Positions 33,903 to 45,686 of a DNA stretch of 64,000 nucleotides are shown here, in pieces; the stretch's first letter is position 1; every line of letters begins with the position of its first letter. The stretch comes from Haematobia irritans. Taxonomy: Eukaryota > Arthropoda > Insecta > Diptera > Muscidae. The position numbers and the translations under genes are program-made. The notes under the pieces are model-generated. The model was not told where the DNA came from, did not search any database, and saw nothing but the letters and a program-made list of their open reading frames with translations. The stretch lies in assembly GCF_050003625.1 (NCBI RefSeq), contig NC_134397.1:151982691-152046690 (forward strand), read 5' to 3'.

Positions 33903-36783
33903 TTTTTAATTAAATTTATTAATATCGGGTAGAATTTATTGATTTCAAACATTCTTCTTAAACTCATCTTCCGCCAGAAGTATAAATAATTAAAGTTATT
34001 TGCAACATAAAATTATTTGAAGTCACTTCCTTATAAATAGCACAGCAACATAAAATAACAAAAATAGAAATATAAGTTCAAAATTCCCCCCACAAAAAAT
34101 AAGGCTGAGTGGTACTAAAACGAATGCTGGGAAGAGTGCTGAAACAGACAATCAAAATCACTTCCTGCGAAAATCCCACTTCCGTCTTGCTATTGCAAAA
34201 ATACAGCTAGCAGAATCACCAGTAACAGAAGCAGCAGTATGACCTTAAATACAATAAGACGTATGAAATGTATGTAATTTAATTTTTTAGTTTTTCTGTT
34301 TTGTTTTTCGTTGTTCTATTTGTGCTAGTGTTAGAGGCAGGAACTAAAATAGAAACTAACCTCATTTGTCGCTGGTAACAAAAAAAAACCCTAGTAGGGA
34401 CAATAGTAAGGAAAGCAATAAAAATTTCCGTTACCGTTTCGCAATCACGGTCGTGGATTACGCTGTGGAACAATTCCTTAGGGAGTAAAACACATAATAA
34501 AAATAAAACAAATACAAAAAATATATATATACGAGTGTGTGTGTACATTTATACATATTTGCCAAATGAAAATTAAATTTCAAGTTACAGAGAAAATTCG
34601 GCGAAAAAAAACTCTGGCAAATAAAAAATAACTAACATCTAGCGTAAATAGAACCTATTTACTGGGCATTGAATATTGACAGAAAATGCATGGATTTTTT
34701 TCAAACGTTTGAGAATTTATTCCGAAATCAATACCAACAGACTGATCAATTTTTGTTCTTCGCTAGCGACTATTTCTGCTATCTTTCTGACAATCAAAAA
34801 TCTTCTTATAAGAATGAAAATGTTAATGAATCTACAAATTGTGAGCCAACCCAATCTACAGTGTGACTTATATGTATCCAACTTCATGTTGCTATAATTT
34901 CTCAACAGCTCGTCTAACTGCTGATAGATTTATTCTAGCGACCGCAGGACCACTTTCGTGCAGCGTGTTGCTTTCTTTCAGTTGAGGCTCAATATTCGTG
35001 GCAAAGGTAACCAAATCGAAATCTAAAGTGATTCTAAAATGTGAAGTTATATTCGAAATTTATGGCTTTTGAAGAATTAAATGAAAATATATGTTAGTTC
35101 GTGCAGTTAAATCCTACATGAAAATGGCCGTTAGTCTACATTTGAAGCGCTTTTATCTTAAAAAGTTGCAATATTTAAGTTAATTTAAGGACGATTTATT
35201 CAAATCAAAATTGTTTTTTTTTAATTTCCTTAATCCAAAGACATACGTCCTTAACAGAAGGGTGTAAATTTCGAAAGAGTCCTGAATTTAATGAAAAAAA
35301 TGCTTTTAGCATACCTTCTTTTAATTAAAATTTCATTATTTTAAAGAAATTTGTACTTGACATTGTGTAAATTGGCTGCCCTAAAATTCAGGTTGCGTAA
35401 TCTTTAATATCGCTTAAAAATTTTTTCCACTGTAGTAAAATTGCACATGTTTAGCTCAAACCTTTGAGACAAGCGTTACAATGCATTAAAATTATAAAAA
35501 TTACACAAACTATTTACTTGAAAAAATATCACAAGTTTTTTTTTTTATTTCGCACCCAAAACACTGAACTCGGATTACACCTGAAGAAGTGATGCAAATT
35601 CAGTGCAATGGTTGTTTAAATAGAATACATCCGACCTATGACAAGCGCCTACTCAAAAAAAAAAGTGAACTCTCTATTTCACTAAAGCCAATTTAACTTT
35701 ATATGTTAGTTCATAGAATTATTATTTTTATTAATTTATATTTCTCACAAAATTGTTCATTAGTTCTTTAAATTTGTAAATTTTACTACAAATATGTCCA
35801 TCATGAACTTCATATGTCACTAAAGACATTCTTGCAATTTGGAACTCCATTTTTTTTCATCAAACTACAAAATTTTCTTTAACAAGTGAAAAAAAAATAT
35901 TTATGTTTAATAAATTTTCTTGAATTTGTCGAAAAATATTTACTTATTTTTGTGATATCGGCACGATGCCATCGTTTGTAATACTGTTTAGTTAAAAATT
36001 TCTGCAAATATTAAAAATTTTCTAAAATTAACCAAAAATTTTTTTCCTGGTGGGTTCACTGTTTTTTCAGTGCATGTTAAATTCATCGCTTCTGCGCCAA
36101 TTTTGCTCCACTTTCGGATCCAAAAAGAACCTTTTGATAACTTTTTGGCGACCATTTTTTTGCTGGAAAGTGCTAGATGTCATCATAAATGATCCATTGC
36201 TTTGTACGCCTAATCTAACCTAACCTATGTAAGCCTTAGTACAGGGCTCAATGGAAATGTTGACTCATCGCGATCTTAACCCAAATGGATACATATCTTC
36301 TCAGAAATATTCGTCCTGTAAAAAAATCTCTGAAAAGCGGGAGAGGAAATTTATCATCAAAGGTACATGGGTACACCTAAATATCAGTTTTAAAATCCAA
36401 ATTATAGCAGACACCTCAAAGCAAGACACGTTTTCTTAATTTAAAAAAAAATCAAAATTAATATCTCAATTAATTTAAAGATTATTTCTTTAAATCAAAT
36501 ATATTTTTAATGATTTTAATACAAGGTCACCAATTTCAGAAATTGGTGTCCTAAATTTAAAGAAACACATTTTTAAAGGAATTATTATGAACTTTCTTTT
36601 AAATAAAAGTTCTTTATTTTAAAGAAATTTGTCTTTAATATTGTGTAAATTGCATATCTTCATTATCCTTCATATTTTTGTCAGTGTACTGTTAATCATG
36701 TGCTATAGAATAAAAGCTATACAAATAAAGCACCAAAATTTGCTCTTAAAAAAATTTCTTTCGTATACATTAAATATGTTCAA
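33903..36783. other. Mostly unique DNA with three dispersed repeat fragments
   Basis: No protein-coding gene is recognised. 35080-35440 and 36370-36690 share a diverged AT-rich repeat with 53640-54080 (words ATTAAAATTTCATTATTTTAAAG and GTTGCGTAATCTTTAATA). 35650-36050 resembles family F and ends near TTTTTTCAGTGCA. 36070-36176 on minus is a family G end (CCAGCAAAAAAATGGTCGCC, GGCGCAGAAGCGATGAATT) like 45263. 34080-35070 shows nothing recognisable. Confidence 0.5.
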
Positions 36784-39392
36784 ACAAGTATATACGGCCG
36801 AAAGTTCGGCCAAGCCGAAGCTTATGTACCCTCCACCATGGATTGCGTAGAAACTTCTACTGAAGACTTTCATCCACAATCGAATTACTTGGGTTGCGGT
36901 AACACTTTCCGATGGCAAGGTATCTTAAAACTTCCTAACACCGTAATATATACCACATAGTCCATACGTGGTATATATTAAACTAAAAAAGCCGATTAAA
37001 TACGTATATAATTAAGTTTAAAGTTTCTATAGAAATAAAATTTTGACAAAATAAAATTTTGACAACATTTTCTATAGAAGTAAAATTTTGACAAAAATTT
37101 TCTATAGAAATAAAATTTGGAAAAAATTTTCTATAGAAATAAAATTTGGAAAAAAATTTCTATAGAAATAAAATTTGGAAAAAATTTTCTATAGAAATAA
37201 AATTTGGAAAAAATTTTCTATAGAAATAAAATTTTGACAAAATTTTCTATAGAAATAAAATGTTGACAAAATTTTCTATAGAAATAAAATTTTGACAAAA
37301 TGTTCTATAGAAATAACATTTTGACAATGTTTTCTATCAAAAATAAAATTTTGGTAGATTATTTTTGGCTCGAGTGGCAACCATGATTATGAACCGATAT
37401 GGACCAATTTTTGTGTGATTGGGGATCGGCTATATATAACTATAGACCGATATGGACCAATTTTGGCATGGTTATTAGCGGCCTTATACTAACACCACGT
37501 TGCAAATTTCAACCGGATCGGATGAATTTTGCTCCTCCAAGAGGCTCCGGAGATCAAGTCTGGGTATGGGTTTATATGGGGGCTATATATAATTATGAAC
37601 CGATATGGACCAATTCTTGTGTGTTTGTTAGAGACCACATTCTAACACCATGTTCCAAATTTCAAGCGGATCGGATGAATTTTGTTCCTCCAAGAGGCTC
37701 CGGAGGACAAATCTGGGGATCGATTTATATGGGGGCTATATATAATTATGGACCGAAATGGAACAATTCTTGCATGGTTGTTAGAGACCATATACTAACA
37801 CCACGTACCAAATTTCAACCGAGTCGGATGAATTTTGCTCCTCTAAGAGGCTCCGGAGGTCAAATCTGGGGATCGGCTTACATGGGGGCTATATATAATT
37901 ATGGACCGATATGGACCAATTTTGGCATGGTTGTTAGAGACAATATACTAACACCACGTACCAAATTTCAATCGGATCGGATGACTTTTGCTCCTCTAAG
38001 AAGCTCCGGAGGTCAAATCTGGGGATCGATTTATATGGGGGCTATATATAATTATGGACCGAAATGGAACAATTCTTGCATGGTTGTTAGAGACCATATA
38101 CTAACACCACGTACCAAATTTCAACCGAGTCGGATGAATTTTGCTCCTCTAAGAGGCTCCGGAGGTCAAATCTGGGGATCGGCTTACATGGGGGCTATAT
38201 ATAATTATGGACCGATATGGACCAATTTTGGCATGGTTGTTAGAGACAATATACTAACACCACGTACCAAATTTCAATCGGATCGGATGACTTTTGCTCC
38301 TCTAAGAAGCTCCGGAGGTCAAATCTGGGGATCGGTTTATATGGGGCCTATATATATTATTATGGGCCGATGTGGACCAATTTTTGCATGGTCATTAGAG
38401 AACATATACCAACACCACGTACCAAATTTCAACCGAATCGGATGAATTTTGCTCCTCTAAGAGGCTCCGGAGGTCAAATCTGGGGATCGGCTTACATGGG
38501 GGCTATATATAATTATGGACCGATATGGACCAATTTTGGCATGGTTGTTAGGGACAATATACTAACACCACGTACCAAATTTCAACCGGATCGGATGACT
38601 TTTGCTCCTCTACGAAGCTCCGGAGGTCAAATCTGGGGATCGGTTTATATGGGGCCTATATATAATTATGGGCCGATGTGGACCAATTTTTGCATGGTCA
38701 TTAGAGAACATATACCAATACCATGTACCAAATTTCAGCCTAATCGGATGAAATTTGCTTCTCTTAGAGGCTCCGCAAGCCAAATCGGGTGATCGGTTTA
38801 TATGGGGGCTATATATAATTATAGACCGATGTGGACCAATTTTTGCACGGGTATTAGAGACCATATACCAACACCATGTACCAAATTTCAGCCGGATCGG
38901 ATGAAATTTGCTTCTCTTAGAGCAATCGCAAGCCAAATTTGGGGGGTCCGTTTATATGGGGGCTATAAGTAAAAGTGGACCGATATGGACTAATATTTCA
39001 TGGTTGTTAGAGACCAAATACTAACACCATGTACCAAATTTCAGCCGGATCGGATGAAATTTGCTTCTCTTGGAGCAATCGCAAGCCAAATTTGGGGGTC
39101 CGTTTATATGGGGGCTATACGTAAAAGTGGACCTATATGGCCCATTTGCAATACCATCCGACCTACATCAATAACAACTACTTGTGCCAAGTTTCAAGTC
39201 GATAGCATGTTTCGGTCGGAAGTTAGCGTGATTTCAACAGACGGACGGACGGACGGACATGCTCAGATCGACTCAGAATTTCACCACGACCCAGAATATA
39301 TATACTTTATGGGGTCTTAGAGCAATATTTCGATGTGATACAAACGGAATGACAAAGTTAATATACCCCCATCCTATGGTGGAGGGTATAAA
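36784..39392 (+). mobile_element. Type 1 element, complete copy with 29-bp array
   Basis: Left end ACAAGTATATACGGCCG, a TTCGGCCAAGCCGAA palindrome and TACCCTCCACCATGGATTGCG. A 29-bp array runs 37025-37372 and closes with GGCTCGAGTGGCAACCATG. About 11 modules (37385-39110) have an exact 153-bp step (GCATGG at 37772, 37925, 38078), with an alternating 306-bp block. The right end has GACGGACGGACGGACGGACA, ATATATATAC and CCTATGGTGGAGGGTATA at 39390. Because 153 is three times 51, one frame stays open for 348 codons (37399-38445); this is a repeat artefact. Confidence 0.9.
37025..37372. repeat. 29-bp palindromic array in type 1
   Basis: About 12 units of the TTTCTATAGAAA/AAAATTTT type, oriented opposite to those at 50263 and ending at the conserved GGTAGATTATTTTTGGCTCG boundary. 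Confidence 0.9.
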
Positions 39393-39759
39393 AATATTTA
39401 ATTAGTTTTTCTTGCTTTCGATTTGCTGTTTGTTCACTGTCGACAAGCATATATAGCATATATTATTTTCCTTTTCAATGTATTGCCATAATTCTTTACA
39501 ATGTGCTACTAATCGGCCAAGAAGAAAATATCCTTATGACAAGCTCACCAATATTTGCATTACATTTCACTGTAGCTTGTTTCGTCAATTTCGTGAATGC
39601 TGCCATTTTGGTTAAACAATTTAGCCTGAGGCCAGCAAATACCAATTTTGCTTCCACGAATGCAATCAATAGCGTCTACTTAATAAACATAAGTACCACA
39701 TGCCTTTTATTTTCAAGGGGGATTTCGATGAAAGTCTTGTTTCCTTTTTTGTCATCATT
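39393..39759. other. No gene seen
   Basis: Sequence between the type 1 right end and the mariner-like element. It may contain the eroded left inverted repeat of the latter, but I do not see a complement of its right end (TTATCAAGCTCTTAAC). Confidence 0.4.
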
Positions 39760-40640
39760 GACAGATCACGTGGGATTTCAGACATGGTGTCAAAGAGAAA
39801 GATGCTCAGTATGCTTTGACATTTCATCATGAATAGACTTACGATCTGCCACAACGTCGAATTTTCAGTGAATGGGCCCTAGAAAAGTTGGCAGAAAATC
39901 CGCTTTTTTATCGACAAATTTTGTTCAGCGATGAGGCTCATTTCTGGTTGAATGGCTACGTAAATAAGCAAAATTGCCGCATTTGGAGTGAAGAGCAACC
40001 AGAAGCCGTTCAAGAACTGCCCATGCATCCCGAAAAATTCACTGTTTGGTGTGGTTTGTACGCTGGTGGAATCATTGGACCGTATTTTTTCAAAGATGCT
40101 GTTGGACGCAACGTTACGGTGAATGGCGATCGCTATCGTTCGATGCTAACAAACTTTTTGTTGCCAAAAATGGAAGAACTGAACTTGGTTGACATGTGGT
40201 TTCAACAAGATGGCGCTACATGCCACACAGCTCGCGATTCTATGGCCATTTTGAGGGAAAACTTCGGAGAACAATTCATCTCAAGAAATGGACCGGTTAG
40301 TTGGCCACCAAGATCATGCGATTTGACGCCTTTAGACTATTTTTTGTGGGGCTACGTCAAGTCTAAAGTCTACAGAAATAAGCCAGCAACTATTCCAGCT
40401 TTGGAAGACAACATTTCCGAAGAAATTCGGGCTATTCCGGCCGAAATGCTCGAAAAAGTTGCCCAAAATTGGACTTTCCGAATGGACCACCTAAGACGCA
40501 GCCGCGGTCAACATTTAAATGAAATTATCTTCAAAAAGTAAATGTCATGGACCAATCTAACGTTTCAAATAAAGAACCGATGAGATTTTGCAAATTTTAT
40601 GCGTTTTTTTAAAAAAAAAAGTTATCAAGCTCTTAACAAA
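39760..40640 (+). mobile_element. Mariner-like DNA transposon, internally deleted
   Basis: From a 5' leader (CATTGACAGATCACGTGG, AAGAGAAAGATGCTCAG) through an internally deleted transposase (39829-40541) to a 3' end with A- and T-runs and AGTTATCAAGCTCTTAAC near 40620-40638. The right end looks typical of this Tc1/mariner group; the left end cannot be placed. Confidence 0.75.
39829..40541 (+). pseudogene. Mariner-like transposase, N-terminus deleted
   Basis: The original start seems to be ATG at 39829 (MNRLT). A deletion then joins this, out of frame, to DLPQRRIFSEWALEKL at 39843, removing the helix-turn-helix DNA-binding region and the start of the catalytic domain. From 39843 the frame is open for 233 codons to the stop at 40541. 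It keeps all three catalytic aspartates: FSDEAHFW, FQQDGATCHTA and SCDLTPLDYF. There are 36 residues between the second and third D, longer than the classic DD34D spacing, and the tail WGYVKSKVY..RRSRGQHLNEIIFKK is full length. Without the binding domain it should not transpose, though the intact catalytic frame suggests the copy is young. Confidence 0.88.
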
Positions 40641-41401
40641 TCACCCTTTAGCTAACGATTTTATAACATCCCAGTTGAAATGTACGAATTTTTACCATCG
40701 ATATTTGAGCTACCCAAGCAAAGCATTGCTCAACATTTATTCCATTTGTTCAATTAATGATGGATTTTCAGCATTTTCCCCCTTCTCCCCTATCAACCAA
40801 GTTCATGTTGTATGACATTTGATGATTGACGACTTTTATTTCTATAGGGCCCTTCAATTTTTTTCCCTACGGTGAAAGCGAAAGGGAGTGAGTGAGAGAC
40901 AGAGGGAAGGACTGTTTTTTTTTCTGATTCCCGCTAAGTATTTGGTTATGGTGGTTTTTGTAAAGATTGCCTCGAGTTGTACTCAGATTTCATTATAATT
41001 GGCAAAAAGTGGAATGCGGTTGGCATTGAATACTTTCGAAATGTTTTAATGTTATTGAAATGTGTATGGTGAATTTTCAATTTCATTTAATTTCTGTACA
41101 TCAATTAATGAATTGTAGAAATTTTAATGCAATGAGTTTTTTGATAGTAATTAAAATACGAAAAATGTTTATTGATAGATTGATTGTTTTTTATGTCATC
41201 TCTTTTATATTCCATCGAAGCTCATACCTTTGATATAAAAAAGAAATAAACTCTTTAAAGCAGAAGTTAATATGTTGCGCAAATTTGTCAAATCTTGATG
41301 AAAATGCCAATACATTAAAAAATAAGTTAATATTTCAAATGTGAGCTTTAACTAAATCTTGACGTACAAATTTTTTTCAAGTCATAATTTTCACTTCACA
41401 A
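40641..41401. other. No gene or known repeat seen
   Basis: Unique-looking AT-rich DNA. No protein similarity; a purine-rich GAAAGGGAGTGAGTGAGAGA stretch at about 40880-40900 is the only composition change. Confidence 0.5.
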
Positions 41402-41523
41402 CCCAGCAAAAAAATTTGGAAGTTCTTCCTAAATCATTACTTTTGAAGTACAATACAAAAATGCTCTTCTAGAGATGGACTTAATTATTGCATCACAAGA
41501 AGTTTCGTTGTGGTGATATAAAA
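41402..41523 (+). mobile_element. Family G end fragment
   Basis: CCCAGCAAAAAAATTTGG, GAAGTTCTTCC and following words match 1829-1860. It is cut by the type 2 element starting at 41524. Confidence 0.6.
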
Positions 41524-42555
41524 ACAAGTATATACAGCAGTAAATTCGGCCTGGCCGAATCTTAAATACCTACCACCATGAATCAAATATAAATAAATAT
41601 AGTTTCCTTTGAAAATTTTAGCGGGGTTTGGTGACAGATATTTTCCCAAGCAGATCAGTTCAACCAGTACACTTAGCGAAGATAAATATAAAGATTTTAC
41701 CTATGAAGACTAGATCAGATTCTGCATTTATAAGGACCATTTTTTGGTTTAAGTTTTAGAGGAATCATAAACATATCTTGTAAGTGTGCAAGAAATTGAT
41801 TAAATAACGTCTTGATTTGAAATCTAAAATCTGTAGATTTTTACCCCGATTATTTAAATGATTACGAGAAGTAAAATCTGGAAATTCTACATTCAGTTTC
41901 AAGCAATTTTCATGACCAGTACACATTTTGTACCCTCAAGATTTGAAATCGGTCTATATGGAGGCCTTGCCAAATGGACCGATAAAAACTAAATCACTAC
42001 ACACTTTTTTGTGGGTCCAAAATTCCAGTATATTTTCAATTTGTGGCAAATCGGATAAAAATTACAATTTCTAGACCCTAGGAATTAAATCGGGAGATAG
42101 GTCTAATGGGGGCTCTGCCAAAAACATGGAAGGATACACACAATATTTAGTACATCTATTTGTAGTTATAGAATCTAGACCCCAAATCCGAGTGCCGGGG
42201 GCTATATCAAAAACTGCGTGCAGACAAAAGACGATTCTGTGCCAAATTTGAGGACGATACAAAAAAAATCGATTCTCTAACATATGTTCCAAACATATTT
42301 TGCTGGAAGCACATATATTATTGGATATTGCCGAAACATTATTATGTTTGTTTTATGTGAACATATTATGTGTTTGGAAGCATTTTGAGCCCAAACATAT
42401 TATATGCTTGGAAGAATTTTCTCCCCAAGAAGATTGTGCTCATTCCCTCACATAATTTTCACTTCCACGAAATTTTTAGTTCTTGGCACCTTTTTCTGTA
42501 ATACAAATAATGTTGAAGAAATTATTCAATTTTATAATTTTTTTTTTTAAATTTT

Positions 42556-42632
42556 ACCTTTCGCCTGGACGGAAAATCGAACCGGGAACCATGCAATTTG
42601 TAAGCCAACACACTACCACTGGGCTACGTAGC
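42556..42632 (-). repeat. tRNA-like segment, minus strand
   Basis: On minus: GTAGCCCAGTGG (A-box), GGCTTACAAATTGC, and GGTTCGATTTTCC (B-box), closely matching 29788-29858. The partner plus segment nearby stops at GGAGCAGTGGTTAGCATA, losing its B-box. Confidence 0.7.
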
Positions 42633-42872
42633 TGTTATAGTCACCAATAGACAATTATCGTTATAAGTTATATTTATATAGCATAGTTTGCAGCGCCCAC
42701 GAGCCCATGCAAACATAACATTATTTAACAGAAACATACATTTGTTGGCCACGTGGAGCAGTGGTTAGCATACGCTCCGATTTCTTTTAACGAACCAAAA
42801 AAAAAATAGTGCCCATAATGTCAAAATGAAACATGTCCACACATACATAAAACGCTGCTCTCATGCTGTTTT

Positions 42873-44489
42873 TATACCCTAAACCACATAGTGGTCAGGG
42901 TATAATAAGTTTGATCGGCCAAAAAATGTGCCTACCAGAAATATTGATTTTAGACCCCATAAAATATATACCGATCGACTCAGAATCACCTCCTGAGTCG
43001 ATCTAGCGCTTGGTGTCCGTCCGTCTGTCCATGTATTTGTTGTTCACAGGGTTCCAGTCGCAATTATTAACCGATTTTGATGAAATTTGGTACAGGGAGT
43101 TTTTTGCGCACAAGGACGAACGCTATTGAATTTGGAAGAAATCGGATCAAATTTAGATATAGCTCCCATATAAATGTTTCGCCCTATTTCGACAAATGGG
43201 GTCACGTTGCGCGTTTTTTCAAACGGATCGTCACCAAATTTGGCAAAAGGTAATCTTTTTCATCGCCCTTCAAGTCTGCAAAATTTCATCCAAATCGGTT
43301 CAGACTTAGATATAGCTCTCATATATATGTATCGCCCGATTTTCCCAAATTTGGCCACAAAACCTTTATTTATCAACCGATCTTACTCAAAGTTGGCTAA
43401 ATATAATCTTCTATAGCACTAACTATATATGCAAAAAATCATCGAAATCGGTTCAGATTTAGATATAGCTCCCATATATATGTATAGCCCGATTATCCCA
43501 AATTTGGCCATAGCACCCTTATTTATTAACCGATCTTACCCAAATTTGGCTAAATGTAGTCTTCTATAGCACTAACTATATATGCAAAAAATCATCGAAA
43601 TCGGTTCAGATTTAGATATAGCTCCCATATATATGTATAGCCCGATTATCCCAAATTTGGCCATAGAACCCTTATTTATTAACCGATCTTACCCAAATTT
43701 GGCTAAATGTAGTCTTCTATAGCACTAACTATATATGCAAAAAATCATCGAAATCGGTTCAGATTTAGATATAGCTCCCATATATATGTATAGCCCGATT
43801 TTGAAAAATTGGCCCCTAATAACCTTATGTTTGACCATACAGGCCTCATTTCTTAACTGATCTTACTCAAATCTTGCACAAGGTAACCTTTTGTGGTATT
43901 AATCAAACCCGCAAAATAATATGCAAATTGGTTCAGATTTAGATATAGCTTCCATATATATGCATCGCTCGATTTTCCCAAATTTGGCCATAGTACTCTT
44001 ATTTATTAACCAATGTTACTCAAATTTCAAATTTTGATGTACTTGCCGATGGTACTTATACGTACTTGTAGCTCTTACATAAGAATATTGCTCGATTTTT
44101 ACAAATTTGTATTTATTACCCACACTAATTTAACGATTTTCTCTGTTTTAATAATGGGCTCAATATTAGTGGCATACTAACTCCGTAGGTGCAATATCAA
44201 CACAGCCAGTGTTGCTAGAAGTAGGGGAAATTCCCTATATGTAGGGTTTTTCTATAGAAATAAAATTTTGACAATAAATTCTATAGAAATAAAATCTTGA
44301 GAAAAAATTCCACAGAAATACACAAAGCACCCATAGACATGTACCCCTTAATTTTCTTAAATATGCAACTGCGGTTTATCTCCCAGACCTATATGTTACC
44401 CCACAAATGCTTATGATTACTAATTCTGTAATGGTGGTTTAGGGTATGATATAGTCGGCCCCGCCCGACTTTCTACTTTACTTACTTGT
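42873..44489 (-). mobile_element. Type 3 element, complete copy
   Basis: Hairpin TATACCCTAAACCACATAGTGG closing with TCAGGGTATA (stems TATACCCT/AGGGTATA and ACCAC/GTGGT). A short TA tract, GTCCGTCCGTCTGTCC tract near 43014, and modules with an exact 153-bp step follow (AACTATATAT at 43421, 43574, 43727). It ends GGTGGTTTAGGGTATGATATAG, CGGCCCCGCCCGAC and TACTTACTTG. The inverted end word CCTAAACCAC / GTGGTTTAGG is unique to this type. A related uninserted sequence at 30790 (CTGTTTGTTTTTC) shows the target was a T-rich run. Confidence 0.9.
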
Positions 44490-44733
44490 TTTTTTCACAT
44501 GTCTATTCTCTTGGTTCCGAATGTCTATTCTCTTTACTCTGAATACTCATTATAATATTCAAATTAAATAATATATAAACTTAAGCATATACAATTTTTT
44601 GCCTTATCACAAAACAGTTTTCCGAAGCAACATACAAGCGGTTTCACAGAAATTGCTCTCTTTTCATTCTCTCGCTGTGTTATGTTGATATCTTTCGTCA
44701 ACCCTCCCGGTTTCCATCTCTATTTCTTTCTTT

Positions 44734-44736
<3 letters not shown>

Positions 44737-44766
<30 letters not shown>
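44737..44766. repeat. (CT)n microsatellite
   Basis: About 15 CT units. The homologous place in the other family A copy (near 31015) has only TCTCTCTGTCGCT, so the run expanded in this copy. Confidence 0.95.
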
Positions 44767-44774
<8 letters not shown>

Positions 44775-45192
44775 CTGAATAAAATATCACAACATATATA
44801 TGTTCACTCGAAATTTGTAAATTTATATATGTTTACATTCACACACATTATTTTTATAAAACATTCATGCCCCAAACATAATATATTCTAACATATTAAC
44901 TTATGTGTCCCAAACATTTAGTGTTGGTTTAGGAACATTACATGTTTGCAGTTAAATATATTGTGTTTAAAAATTGTGCCAGAAACACATTTTGTTTATA
45001 TCGGAACATACGAAAAACATATTTTTCTAACAGTGTAGCTATATTATTGAAGACTGTAGCGTGATTACAACAGAGAGACAGACGGACATTCTTATATCGT
45101 CTTAGAATGTGTCGGAAATCGATATTTCGATGTGTTTCAAACGGAATGTCAAACTTATTATACCCCGTCACCATTTTATGGTGGTGGGTATA

Positions 45193-45262
45193 ACAAGTAA
45201 GTAAAGTAGAAAGTCGGGTGTGGCCGATAACATCATACCCTAAACCTGAAACTACTGAATTA
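45193..45262 (+). mobile_element. Type 3 left-end fragment abutting a type 2 right end
   Basis: ACAAGTAAGTAAAGTAGAAAG, TCGGGTGTGGCCGA and CATCATACCCTAAACC are the type 3 left end. Its first base touches the type 2 hairpin with no spacer (GGGTATAACAAGTAAG). It is cut by a family G end at 45263. Confidence 0.8.
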
Positions 45263-45686
45263 CCCAGCAAAAAAAGTGTCGCCTAAAAAGTAGTAAAAAT
45301 GTTCTTTTGGGATCCGGATGTGGTGCTAAATTGGCGCAGAAGCGATGAATTGAAGATAGGCTTGTTATAGGACGGATGTCCACAATTTCATCAGCGGTTT
45401 CACTCAATTTGCATCGCTTGTTAAGGTGTGATCCGAATTCAAAAAAAAAAAGAGAAAAATTGTGATATTTTGTGTTTTATGATTTTTAATGCACCCTGAC
45501 GCTAGTCTAAAACGTTTGACCTCAAATATTTTCAAAACTTCGCAATTTTCCTAAATTGGATTTAGCATTTTTTCGACAAACTGTGAATAATTTGTACCAT
45601 TTCAATAATTCTTACGCCGTGTTTACCCTATTTGAAATACAAATGTTTAAATTGCCGCTTAAAAATATGAAAAACTTGAGTTTAAA
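45263..45686 (+). mobile_element. Family G fragment, then unrecognised sequence
   Basis: CCCAGCAAAAAAAGTGTCGCC to about 45440 matches, inverted, 36070-36176 (GATCCGGATGTGG, GGCGCAGAAGCGATGAATT). From 45440 to 45686 nothing is recognised. Confidence 0.55.

Larger units (their letters stand above)
42260..45035 (+). mobile_element. Family A element with nested type 3 element
   Basis: Begins CAAAAAAAATCGATTCTC and ends ATTTTTCTAACAGTG, flanked by TA (42258-42259 and 45036-45037). Order is as in 29478: AACATATG-rich left arm, a minus tRNA-like segment (42556-42632), a plus tRNA-like head cut short at about 42770, then an AT-rich middle. A deletion of about 600 bases relative to 29478 joins the tRNA-like head to GATTTCTTTTAACGAACC. 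A type 3 element is inserted at 42873-44489. Confidence 0.87.
41524..45193 (+). mobile_element. Type 2 element split by a nested family A insertion
   Basis: Left end ACAAGTATATACAGCAG, TTCGGCCTGGCCGAA, ATACCTACCACCATG at 41524. Body to 42259 with type 2 words (AATAACGTCTTGATTTG, GCAATTTTCATGACCAG). After the insertion the host resumes at 45036 with GAAGACTGTAGCGTGATTAC, a GACGGACATTC tract and the hairpin TATACCCCG..ACCAT..ATGGT..GGGTATA at 45158-45192. The join across the insertion agrees with the uninterrupted copy at 15660 (minus). Confidence 0.85.

Noticed and set aside
36784..39392. Type 1-5 elements as classic Helitrons
   Set aside because: A hairpin near each end is suggestive, but I see no 5' TC with 3' CTRR and no A-T host site pattern. 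The label is left open.
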